A stretch of 64,000 nucleotides of DNA from Fibrisoma limi BUZ 3 (lineage in GTDB: Bacteria > Bacteroidota > Bacteroidia > Cytophagales > Spirosomataceae). Positions 26,903 through 33,836 of the stretch are shown piece by piece; position 1 is the stretch's first letter, and every line of letters starts with the position of its first letter. Both the position numbers and the translations under genes were made by a program. The stretch is from assembly GCF_000296815.2 (NCBI RefSeq), contig NZ_CAIT01000006.1:1308777-1372776 (forward strand), in the 5' to 3' direction. The notes below the pieces were generated by a model. It searched no databases, was not told the origin of the DNA, and was given only the letters and a program-made list of their open reading frames with translations.

Positions 26903-27424
26903 ATGACAACTGATTTGAACAAACCCGAAACGCAGGACAAAGCGGTAAAAAACATTCAACCGAACATCGGCCTTGATCAGAAGGTCCTCAAAAAGGATAA
27001 CGAACTCCTCAATGCCTACCTGTCGGATCTTCACGTATTGTACATCAAAACCCGCAAGTACCACTGGAACGTGGCGGGACCGAGCTTTAAGGAATACCAC
27101 GAGTTTTTCGAAGAGCAATACAAGGCGCTCGAAGAAATGATCGACGAAGTGGCCGAGCGCATCCGGACGCTGGGTGGCAAGCCCTTCTCGACCATGGCCG
27201 ACTTTATCGGAGGAACGAGCCTGGAAGAAGATCAAAGTGGTGAAGTGAAAACCCGCGACATGTTTGAGCGGTTGCTGACCGACCACGAACAGGTAGTTCG
27301 CGAACTGCGGGGCGATGTCGACACCTGCGAAGAGATTAACGACGCCGGCACTGCCGACTTCCTGACGGGCCTGATGGAAGCCCACGAAAAAATGGCCTGG
27401 ATGCTGCGGAAATACCTGTCGTAG
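26903..27424 (+). CDS. dps: Dps-type DNA-protecting ferritin-like protein
   Basis: 173 residues. Forms a hollow dodecamer that stores iron and removes hydrogen peroxide. The ferroxidase-site pattern is visible: LHVLYIKTRKYHWNVAGPSF and FEEQYKALEEMIDEVAERIR. The first 35 or so residues are hydrophilic and Lys-rich (DKAVKNIQPNIGLDQKVLKKDN), a tail that in some Dps proteins binds DNA. A strong terminator follows. OxyR-type control is usual for the family, but no site was recognized. Confidence 0.93.
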   Translation: MTTDLNKPETQDKAVKNIQPNIGLDQKVLKKDNELLNAYLSDLHVLYIKTRKYHWNVAGPSFKEYHEFFEEQYKALEEMIDEVAERIRTLGGKPFSTMADFIGGTSLEEDQSGEVKTRDMFERLLTDHEQVVRELRGDVDTCEEINDAGTADFLTGLMEAHEKMAWMLRKYLS

Positions 27425-27446
27425 TTCATCCGATCAACGTACTCTT

Positions 27447-27486
27447 ACAAAACGCGGTCGTGCCGGTTGGCGCGGCCGCGTTTTGT
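27447..27486 (+). terminator. Terminator after dps
   Basis: 14-bp arms 27447-27460 and 27473-27486 (ACAAAACGCGGTCG) with one mismatch and a T-rich tail. Confidence 0.85.
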
Positions 27487-27555
27487 TTGTTTTTACCCTG
27501 ATTGTCGGCTAACATTATAGGCGGCTCTTACCGCTTTTCGAAATCATTGCCGGTC

Positions 27556-27615
27556 GGTCAGACGTACCGTCAGACCTTTGATTAACTTTGTTCTGGTCTG
27601 ACGGTACGTCAGACC
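27556..27615. repeat. Family A palindromic element upstream of the sugar isomerase-like gene
   Basis: 27556-27576 and 27595-27615 are 21-bp complements with one mismatch (core GGTCTGACGGTACGTCAGACC), loop 18 bases. Each half is also a near palindrome. The element ends 19 bases before the next ATG. Confidence 0.88.
27583..27590 (+). promoter_or_regulatory. -7-like element TAACTTTG in the loop of the palindromic element
   Basis: Fits TAnnTTTG and lies entirely in the 18-base loop of the family A element, 45 bases before the ATG at 27635. No matching -33 was seen, so this is a candidate only. Confidence 0.35.
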
Positions 27616-27634
27616 TTCCTAAACCTTTACCGCT

Positions 27635-28573
27635 ATGAACTTCTCTCGACGTCGGTTTCTGGGTGCAACCACCAGCCTGACCGGTGCGGCCTTCCTCAGC
27701 GAAATGCCGGTCGTGACGGCCCGCTCCACTACGGCCCCGATGCCCATTTCCTGCAACTCGTACACCTGGCACACATTTTACGAACGACAGGGCAAAAAAT
27801 GGATGGCTGACCCAGACGCGTCGATGGCGGAGTTTGCCAAAACAGGGCTGACGGCCTATGAACCGGGACTCGGCAATGTGGACGAGGTACGAACGCTCGC
27901 TCCGCTGCTGAAAAAATACGGTTTGTCCATGCCCTCGATCTACGTTAACAGCAGTTTGCACCGGGCCGACGAAGCGCAGCAGTCGATTAAAGCCGCGCTG
28001 GCGATTGCCGATGCCGCGAAAGACCTCGGTACGCGCCTTGTTGTGACCAATCCTAACCCCATTAAATGGGGCACAAATGACGACAAGAGCGACGCCGATC
28101 TGATCGAACAGGCCAACAATCTGGATCGCCTGGGTGCCGAGCTCCGCAAACGTAGCATGACTCTGGCCTACCACACCCACGCACCCGAACATCGGCAGGC
28201 TGCCCGCGAGTTTCACCACATGCTGCTGGGCACTGACCCCAAAAACGTATCACTCTGCCTGGATGCACACTGGGTTTACCGCGGGTCGGGCAATTCGCAG
28301 GTTGCGCTCTTCGACGTCGTGAAGCTCTATGGCAAACGTATCGCCGAAGTTCACATCCGGCAGTCGCAGAACGGTATCTGGACCGAAACGTTCGGCGACG
28401 GCGACATCGACTACCGCCGACTGACCGCTGAGCTTAAAGCACAGGGCGTTCGACCCCTGCTGGTGCTGGAACAGTGTCTGGAAAAGGGATCACCTAACAC
28501 AATGGGACCAGTTGAAGCCAGTAAACAGGATCTGGCGTCGGCCAGGGATGTATTTGCGGCATTGATCGGCTGA
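27635..28573 (+). CDS. Tat-exported sugar phosphate isomerase/epimerase-like TIM-barrel protein
   Basis: 312 residues. The N-terminus has a twin-arginine signal (SRRRFLGATTSLTGAAFL), so it is exported folded, probably to the periplasm. The AP-endonuclease-2-type barrel shows AYHTHAPEH, SLCLDAHWVYRG, AEVHIRQS and VLEQC, the positions where these enzymes bind a divalent metal. Relatives include xylose-isomerase-like and inositol-catabolism proteins. The substrate is unknown. Confidence 0.85.
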   Translation: MNFSRRRFLGATTSLTGAAFLSEMPVVTARSTTAPMPISCNSYTWHTFYERQGKKWMADPDASMAEFAKTGLTAYEPGLGNVDEVRTLAPLLKKYGLSMPSIYVNSSLHRADEAQQSIKAALAIADAAKDLGTRLVVTNPNPIKWGTNDDKSDADLIEQANNLDRLGAELRKRSMTLAYHTHAPEHRQAAREFHHMLLGTDPKNVSLCLDAHWVYRGSGNSQVALFDVVKLYGKRIAEVHIRQSQNGIWTETFGDGDIDYRRLTAELKAQGVRPLLVLEQCLEKGSPNTMGPVEASKQDLASARDVFAALIG

Positions 28574-28676
28574 TTGATACGTAATATACCGTTCGTTTTC
28601 AGGAGTTATAGGCCAGAAACGTAAGCAGTTCCAACGGTTGAGTAGTCAAAAAGGTCCTGTAGTAAACGACAATGGT

Positions 28677-29108
28677 ATGCGGACGTTTCGCAAGCTGACC
28701 TTTCTGCTTTTGTTAGGCGTTCTGGGTTGTGAAGTCCCCAACACAACGCTTCCTAAAACGCTTGACCTGCGAACGTTTCAGGTATCTACGCCCGGTGGGT
28801 GGTGGTCCGTCGACGACGTAGGTTTTGACTCACAGGTAGGCCGACTGACCGATGGCGTCACTACGTTATCCTACGATTATGGCTGGTATTCGTACCGGTT
28901 CAATCAGGAAACGGCCGCAACTCACGAACGTACGCAGACCACTGTCGACGGCCGACCGGCCCTGCTTGTCCGCCCGCGCCAAAAAGGCCGGGGTATCATC
29001 GGCGTGTACATTCAGAAAGATACGTCTAATCGGCTGACCATTTTTGGCCGCGACGTGATGGATGAAGAAACCATCCTTAAAATACTACAGTCGGTTCGCT
29101 TCAACTAA
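28677..29108 (+). CDS. Small lipoprotein of unknown function
   Basis: 143 residues from ATG 28677. The lipobox LLLGVLGC near residue 18 predicts a lipid-anchored periplasmic or outer-membrane protein. The rest is beta-rich (FQVSTPGGWWSVDD, ALLVRPRQKGRGIIGVYIQ) and ends with EETILKILQSVRF, as in proteins that correct for surfactant-like lipoprotein domains; no family was recognized. An upstream ATG at 28638 would bury the lipobox and is unlikely. Confidence 0.75.
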   Translation: MRTFRKLTFLLLLGVLGCEVPNTTLPKTLDLRTFQVSTPGGWWSVDDVGFDSQVGRLTDGVTTLSYDYGWYSYRFNQETAATHERTQTTVDGRPALLVRPRQKGRGIIGVYIQKDTSNRLTIFGRDVMDEETILKILQSVRFN

Positions 29109-29147
29109 CTGCCGACAGAAGTAGCTTCTTCCGGGACGAAAATACCC

Positions 29148-29310
29148 ATGAAACTTCACATTTTCGGTGCGTCCGGTTCTGGCGTCACTACGTTGGGAAC
29201 GACACTGGCTTCAGCAGCTTACCTGCCCGGTGATACAAATTCGGGAGGATACGTCCGTTGAGCAGCGGGTAACCAATGTAATGCGGGCAATCAGTAAACT
29301 GGCCTCATAA
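29148..29310 (+). pseudogene. Relic of an adenylate-kinase-like P-loop gene
   Basis: Starts ATG AAA CTT and reads MKLHIFGASGSGVTTLG, a textbook Walker A (GASGSGVTT), but stops after 37 codons. A second frame from about 29213 reads on to a stop at 29308-29310 as REDTSVEQRVTNVMRAIS, like the C-terminal end of such a kinase. The middle (probably over 100 codons) is missing and the two ends are out of frame, so this is an internal-deletion relic. Confidence 0.65.
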
Positions 29311-29421
29311 ACAGACTATAATTCACGATTTCTGCCCATTTCGGCCGTCCAAAAACTATTAAAACTATAGGGTATAATTGTTGTTAATACAATAGTTTAC
29401 GTTACTCCTTCTAACAACGTT

Positions 29422-30642
29422 ATGAAAACTATACTTAAATGGTCACTGGGCGCAGCGGCTGGCCTGGGCCTTGTCGTGGCCTGTTCCGATGCCGAAAACA
29501 TCTTCAAGGAAATGATTCCGGAAACGAACGATCAGCCCACAACCGCCCAGGTGCAGGGCTATGTGTTTCGGCCGGCCCTCGTGGATGCTACCGACGCAAA
29601 CATCCGGCAACTGAAAGCACCGGCGGGTTTCACTATCACTAAATATGCCGGTGAATTAGGAAAACCCCGGATGCTCGCCGTCAGTCCGGCTGGTCATGTG
29701 TACTTTTCGGATCGGGAAGCCGGTACCGTCACGCTGCTCCGCGACTCGAACAACGACGGACTTCCCGACAGCAAAACCACCGTTGCGAACCTGAAACAGG
29801 CCCACGGGCTGGCCGTATACGCCGGGAAGCTATACATCGCGACGGTAAAAGAAGTATACTCCGCTCCTATCAATACCGACGGTACGCTCGGACAGCCGCA
29901 GCAATTGATCAATGATCTGCCCGATGGCGGTCAGCATGCCAACCGCACCATCGCCTTCGGACCAGACGGTATGATGTACATCACGGTAGGTAGTACCTGC
30001 AACGCCTGCGCCGAGACAAACCCCGAGAACGCAACTGTTCTGCGGGCTAACCCGGATGGATCTGGCCGGAAAATCTTCGCCAAGGGTCTGCGCAATACCA
30101 TCGGATTCGGCTGGCACCCTACCACCAAAGAACTGTTTGGTCTGGACCACGGCATCGACTGGCTGGGCGATGAAGAACAGAAGGAAGAAGTAAACAAACT
30201 GGTTCAGGGAGCCGACTACGGCTGGCCGTATATCTACGGAGAAGGTAAATACAACCCCGCCGACCGGCCAAAAGGCGACACGACGTATCAGCAGTATCTT
30301 CAGAAAACGACCCTGCCCCTGCTCACGTACCAGGCCCACAGCGCCCCGCTGGGCATGGTTTTCTATAACGGCACCAAGTTTCCGGCTGAGTATCGGAACG
30401 ACGCCTTTGTAACCATGCGCGGTTCGTGGAACCGGAGCGTCCCGTCGGGTTATAAAGTTGTGCGGCTGCATTTCGAAAACGGCCAGCCTACCCGCTTCGA
30501 TGACTTCGTAACAGGTTTCCTGATTGATAACAACCGCTCGCAGTTTGGCCGACCGGTCGGTATTGCTGTTCATACCGATGGATCGCTCCTGTTCACCGAC
30601 GATAACAACGGCGTTATCTACCGCGTAAGTCATGGAGGTTAG
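29422..30642 (+). CDS. PQQ-type sugar (sorbosone-like) dehydrogenase lipoprotein
   Basis: 406 residues. The lipobox GLGLVVACSD gives a lipid anchor at about residue 21. It has a six-bladed propeller of the glucose/sorbosone dehydrogenase type: QHANRTIAFGPDGMMYITVGSTCNAC, FAKGLRNTIGFGWHP, FGLDHGIDWLGDE, ADYGWPY and TMRGSWNRSVPSGYKV. It probably oxidizes a sugar or alcohol in the periplasm with PQQ. CNAC is a paired Cys near residue 193. A clean terminator follows. Confidence 0.88.
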   Translation: MKTILKWSLGAAAGLGLVVACSDAENIFKEMIPETNDQPTTAQVQGYVFRPALVDATDANIRQLKAPAGFTITKYAGELGKPRMLAVSPAGHVYFSDREAGTVTLLRDSNNDGLPDSKTTVANLKQAHGLAVYAGKLYIATVKEVYSAPINTDGTLGQPQQLINDLPDGGQHANRTIAFGPDGMMYITVGSTCNACAETNPENATVLRANPDGSGRKIFAKGLRNTIGFGWHPTTKELFGLDHGIDWLGDEEQKEEVNKLVQGADYGWPYIYGEGKYNPADRPKGDTTYQQYLQKTTLPLLTYQAHSAPLGMVFYNGTKFPAEYRNDAFVTMRGSWNRSVPSGYKVVRLHFENGQPTRFDDFVTGFLIDNNRSQFGRPVGIAVHTDGSLLFTDDNNGVIYRVSHGG

Positions 30643-30679
30643 ATTACATCCGTATTAACCTCATCTTCTGTATATTGCT

Positions 30680-30707
30680 AAGGTCTGCCGGTGGGCAGAC
30701 CTTTTTT
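30680..30707 (+). terminator. Terminator after the dehydrogenase
   Basis: Perfect 10-bp stem AAGGTCTGCC / GGCAGACCTT with loop GGTG and a following TTTT run. Confidence 0.88.
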
Positions 30708-30746
30708 GTAATTCACAACCCAACGTACCTATTTCTTATCCAGATC

Positions 30747-31316
30747 ATGCAGGCTTCCCTGGAACAATACATCCGCGACCGGATCGGGGCCGATGATGCA
30801 CAATTGGGTGAGGTATTAAGCCACTTCGTCCCGCTTAAAACCCGGCGGAATCAGCTATTGGTCCGCGAAGGTGATGTTTGCCGATATTGCTATTTTATCA
30901 TAAAGGGCTGCGTACAGGTCTTCGTCTATGACCGCAACGGCGACGAAAGTACCCGCGACATTGTCGTTGAAAACAATTGGGTTTCTGAGTTATACAGCTT
31001 TGGTAACCAGGCACCCGCCCGGGAAAACATCCGCGTTGTTGAGCCTGGCCAGTTGATGGCCATCGGCTTCGACAGTTTTCAGAAAATGGTCCAGACGGTC
31101 CCACCCTTCGAGCAAATTTACCGGCAAATCGTGGAGCAGTCGTATGTCAATTCGGTTTTCCGGCTCAATACGTTCGTAGCGATGGATGCCCTCGAACGCA
31201 TGCAATGGATTAAAGAATACCAGCCCAAACTTCTTGCCCGGCTGTCGAGCAAGCTCGTGGCCTCCTACCTCGGCATCTCCCCCGAAACCTACAGCCGGCT
31301 CAAAGCCCGGCTCTGA
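30747..31316 (+). CDS. Crp/Fnr-family transcriptional regulator
   Basis: 189 residues from ATG 30747; upstream open frame is part of the terminator. The cyclic-nucleotide-binding-type beta barrel spans about 20-120 (LVREGDVCRYCYFIIKGCVQVF) and a C-terminal helix-turn-helix ends ...LVASYLGISPETYSRLKARL. The usual cAMP-binding Arg-Ser pair is not evident, so another signal or none may be used; three Cys near residues 48-59 could bind metal or sense redox, a guess. It heads a group of three small genes 87 bases downstream, the likely target. Confidence 0.9.
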   Translation: MQASLEQYIRDRIGADDAQLGEVLSHFVPLKTRRNQLLVREGDVCRYCYFIIKGCVQVFVYDRNGDESTRDIVVENNWVSELYSFGNQAPARENIRVVEPGQLMAIGFDSFQKMVQTVPPFEQIYRQIVEQSYVNSVFRLNTFVAMDALERMQWIKEYQPKLLARLSSKLVASYLGISPETYSRLKARL

Positions 31317-31403
31317 AAACCTTGACAATTGTCAATGTTCGGCGGCTGTCAATCGCGCACTTTTGCATAAGTAATTCGCTATAAATCAACAACAAGCAAC
31401 ACT

Positions 31404-31763
31404 ATGCAGAATGTACGCGAACAAGTGGCTGCCCTCAACGAACTAGTGGCCCAGTACCGCTATCCGGAAGCGTTCGACCGGTTCTACGACGAATCGCTGC
31501 TTAATTATGAGAACGAACAGCCACCGATGGTGGGCCTGTCGGCCGAACGCGATGCCATGGCCAATTTTCTCGCTTCCGTGGCCGACCAGCCGCATACGGC
31601 TGAGCTAAAAAATGTCCTGGTTGCCGACAATATTTCTGTCAGCGAATGGCTCTATGACTTCACCCACAAAGACTGGGGTAAACGCCGGTACACACAATTC
31701 ACGGTCCAGCGCTGGAAAGACGGCAAGGTAATTCACCAACGGCATCACTACGCCACCAGCTAA
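31404..31763 (+). CDS. SnoaL-like (NTF2-fold) protein
   Basis: 119 residues. The opening helix with YRYPEAFDRFYDESLLNYENEQPPMVGLS and the end RWKDGKVIHQRHHY fit the SnoaL/NTF2-like cone fold. Function unknown. It is the first of three closely spaced genes (gaps 10 and 29 bases) after the Crp-type regulator. Confidence 0.75.
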   Translation: MQNVREQVAALNELVAQYRYPEAFDRFYDESLLNYENEQPPMVGLSAERDAMANFLASVADQPHTAELKNVLVADNISVSEWLYDFTHKDWGKRRYTQFTVQRWKDGKVIHQRHHYATS

Positions 31764-31773
31764 CACTACCGAT

Positions 31774-32121
31774 ATGACCGAGTACATGCTTTTATTCCGC
31801 AACCTCAGTGGCGACGGGCAGTACCTTTCCACACCCCAGGATATGCAGGATGATATGCCCCATTGGCAGCAATGGATGGGCAACATCGCCCAGCAGGGAA
31901 AACTGGTATCGTCGAAGCCGATCGACTATGCCGGGGTGCTTATCAGCAACAGCGGCACCACCAACGGTCCGCATCGGCAGGCCGGCGAAGTAGTAGCGGG
32001 CTACCTCATCTGCAAAGCCGACAGCCTGGACGAAGTCATCGCGTTTGGCCAGACCTGCCCGATTCTGAAGTACCCGCATGGGAGCGTTGAAATCCGGTCT
32101 ATCCTGCCGTTTGAACTATAA
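31774..32121 (+). CDS. YCII-domain protein
   Basis: 115 residues. EYMLLFRNLSGDG at the start, AGYLICKADSLDEVIAFGQTCPILK and the closing VEIRSILPF match the YCII/dimeric alpha-beta barrel family. These small proteins often sit near sigma factors or regulators; activity unknown. It starts 10 bases after the SnoaL-like gene. Confidence 0.8.
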   Translation: MTEYMLLFRNLSGDGQYLSTPQDMQDDMPHWQQWMGNIAQQGKLVSSKPIDYAGVLISNSGTTNGPHRQAGEVVAGYLICKADSLDEVIAFGQTCPILKYPHGSVEIRSILPFEL

Positions 32122-32150
32122 TATCATTCACCCAATCTCTGTAAACAACT

Positions 32151-32555
32151 ATGAGCAAGATCATTAGTCTGGGGCGATGGCTCTTTCTGCTGTCGCTGAC
32201 CCTCTACGTTTTTCTACATTTCGCCCTGGCCGATTTCGGCGTTAAGGAATTTGTACCGTCCTACCTGCCGTTCCCTTACGTCTGGAACTACGTCACGGGC
32301 CTCTGCATTCTGGCTTTTATCATCAGCGGGCTGGTAGGTCGGTTCGACAAGCTGGCGGCCCTGCTCTTCGCACTCTATCTGGTGCTGGTTATCCTGCTGG
32401 TACACGTACCCGATGCCAGTACGAACCAACAGGATTTTCAGAACATTTTCCGGGGGCTCAACATGCTGGGTGCTACCCTGATGTACGCCGGAGCCTTCGC
32501 CCGCGACAACTGGCTGCCGTTTGTGGTCTCTGCCAAACCCGCTGTTCACCAGTAA
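32151..32555 (+). CDS. DoxX-like small membrane protein
   Basis: 134 residues with four predicted membrane helices (GRWLFLLSLTLYVFLHFAL, NYVTGLCILAFIISGLV, ALLFALYLVLVILLVHV, GLNMLGATLMYAGAFA). The layout fits DoxX/DUF4267-like proteins. Role unknown; last in the group of three after the Crp-type regulator and followed by a terminator. Confidence 0.7.
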   Translation: MSKIISLGRWLFLLSLTLYVFLHFALADFGVKEFVPSYLPFPYVWNYVTGLCILAFIISGLVGRFDKLAALLFALYLVLVILLVHVPDASTNQQDFQNIFRGLNMLGATLMYAGAFARDNWLPFVVSAKPAVHQ

Positions 32556-32582
32556 TATCCGGCGGCACGTACAAACAAAAAA

Positions 32583-32606
32583 CCCCGACACCGTTGGGTG
32601 TCGGGG
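32583..32606 (+). terminator. Terminator between convergent genes
   Basis: Perfect 10-bp stem CCCCGACACC / GGTGTCGGGG with loop GTTG, preceded by an A-run; it probably serves the yceI-type gene on the minus strand better than the plus side. Confidence 0.75.
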
Positions 32607-32632
32607 CATCATAGGTGGGATACGGAAAAGCC

Positions 32633-33274
32633 TTATTTCGCCTTTGACGCTGTGGCAGCGCCGTCTTTGCTGGCTACCGCATTGATTTCAACCGTGAAAT
32701 CGTCGTAGATCGCCTTATCGCCGATGTTTTCAAAGAACGACTTCGAACCGTAGCGGATGTCATACTTCGTGCGGTCGAGCGTAGCTTTACCCGTAACGGC
32801 TACCGTGTTACCGTTTGCCTTCACCGTAGCGGGGAAGGTTACAGCGTTGGTAATGCCTTTGATGGTCATATCGCCCGTCACAGTGTATTCACCAGCGGCT
32901 TTACCCGGCGTTACTTTCGTGATTTTGAACGTTGACGTTGGGAACTTGGCTGTATTGAAGAAATCTTCCGACTTCATGTGGCCGATGAACTTGGCGTTGT
33001 AACCGGCATCAGTCAGGTCCGTAGACGTAATGCTGTTCATGTCGATCGTGAACGAACCACCGGTCAGCTTGCTACCATCGAGCATCAGTGAACCGTCCTG
33101 GATTTTTACCGTACCGTAGTGCTCACCCGTTACTTTCTTACCGTTCCACTTCAGTACGCTTTTCTGGGTATCCAGTTTGTAGGTGGCTTCTTTTTTGCCC
33201 GGGGCAACAAAAGCCGATGCACCTGCCACCAGCACAACTGCGGCCAGGCTAGCTAAAAATTGACGTGTTTTCAT
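32633..33274 (-). CDS. YceI-family periplasmic protein
   Basis: 213 residues. Signal peptide 1-22 (KTRQFLASLAAVVLVAGASAF). The YceI lipocalin-like barrel shows STLKWNGKKVTG-like SVLKWNGKKVTGEHYG, SFTIDMNSI, FNTAKFPTSTFKITKV and DFTVEINAVA. YceI proteins bind long amphiphiles such as polyisoprenoids; the bound molecule here is unknown. It follows marR by 53 bases on the same strand and is probably under MarR control. Confidence 0.9.
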   Translation of the reverse strand: MKTRQFLASLAAVVLVAGASAFVAPGKKEATYKLDTQKSVLKWNGKKVTGEHYGTVKIQDGSLMLDGSKLTGGSFTIDMNSITSTDLTDAGYNAKFIGHMKSEDFFNTAKFPTSTFKITKVTPGKAAGEYTVTGDMTIKGITNAVTFPATVKANGNTVAVTGKATLDRTKYDIRYGSKSFFENIGDKAIYDDFTVEINAVASKDGAATASKAK

Positions 33275-33327
33275 AGGACTACTTGTGTTTGGAAATGAGT
33301 TGTATTCAGTAAAATTAAAAATTGCAA

Positions 33328-33780
33328 TTATCGTCTTAGCCGATCGAGCAACTGGCTAAGTTGTAAAGCTTCCTCATCGGTCAGCTTGTTGTTCAGTTCA
33401 ACCTCATAATCAGCCTGCACCACATCCAGCTTTTTGAGCAGATCAAGCCCCTTGCTGGTAATGACCACATCAACGGCCCGGCGGTCGCTCGGACACTCCG
33501 TACGCTGCACCAGTTTTTTCAAAACCAGTTTATCCACCAGACGCGATGCATTCGACATTTTATCGAGCATACGCTCCGTTATATCACTTACTTTAACCGG
33601 ATTCGGATACTGACCGCGCAGGATACGCAACACGTTATACTGCTGCAACGTCAGGTCATAGGGTTTTAGTAAGTGCATCTGCGCATTCGCAACCCAGTTA
33701 CTCGTAAACATCAGGTTGACGATCAACCGATGGTATGGGTTACGGAACGTTGGTTGTTTGATATCTGTTTCAATAGACAT
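33328..33780 (-). CDS. MarR-family transcriptional regulator
   Basis: 150 residues. A winged helix: NVLRILRGQYPNPVKVSDITERMLDKMSNASRLVDKL split around residues 48-85, with RTECPSDRRAVDVVITSKGL as the wing. A Cys in the wing could sense oxidants, a guess. It has a matching operator-like palindrome 8 bases before its start and heads a unit with yceI, a common pairing in Bacteroidota. Confidence 0.9.
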   Translation of the reverse strand: MSIETDIKQPTFRNPYHRLIVNLMFTSNWVANAQMHLLKPYDLTLQQYNVLRILRGQYPNPVKVSDITERMLDKMSNASRLVDKLVLKKLVQRTECPSDRRAVDVVITSKGLDLLKKLDVVQADYEVELNNKLTDEEALQLSQLLDRLRR

Positions 33781-33784
33781 GCCG

Positions 33785-33792
33785 CAAATATA
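33785..33792 (-). promoter_or_regulatory. -7 element TATATTTG for marR
   Basis: On the minus strand it fits TAnnTTTG and lies only 5 bases before the ATG, so the message is probably leaderless or nearly so. It overlaps the MarR operator. Confidence 0.45.
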
Positions 33793-33823
33793 ATGTTATT
33801 ACATTTGATGTAACAACATTATA
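33789..33823. promoter_or_regulatory. Probable MarR operator
   Basis: Inverted repeat 33789-33803 / 33809-33823 (TATAATGTTATTACA and its complement) with one mismatch and a 5-base centre. The inner TTACATTTGATGTAA is a typical MarR site shape. It covers the marR promoter, which fits autorepression. Confidence 0.7.
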
Positions 33824-33836
33824 TACAAAAAAAGTT

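Noticed and set aside
30675-30746. Earlier start for the Crp-type regulator at 30675
   Set aside because: It lies in the terminator of the preceding gene and adds residues unlike the family.
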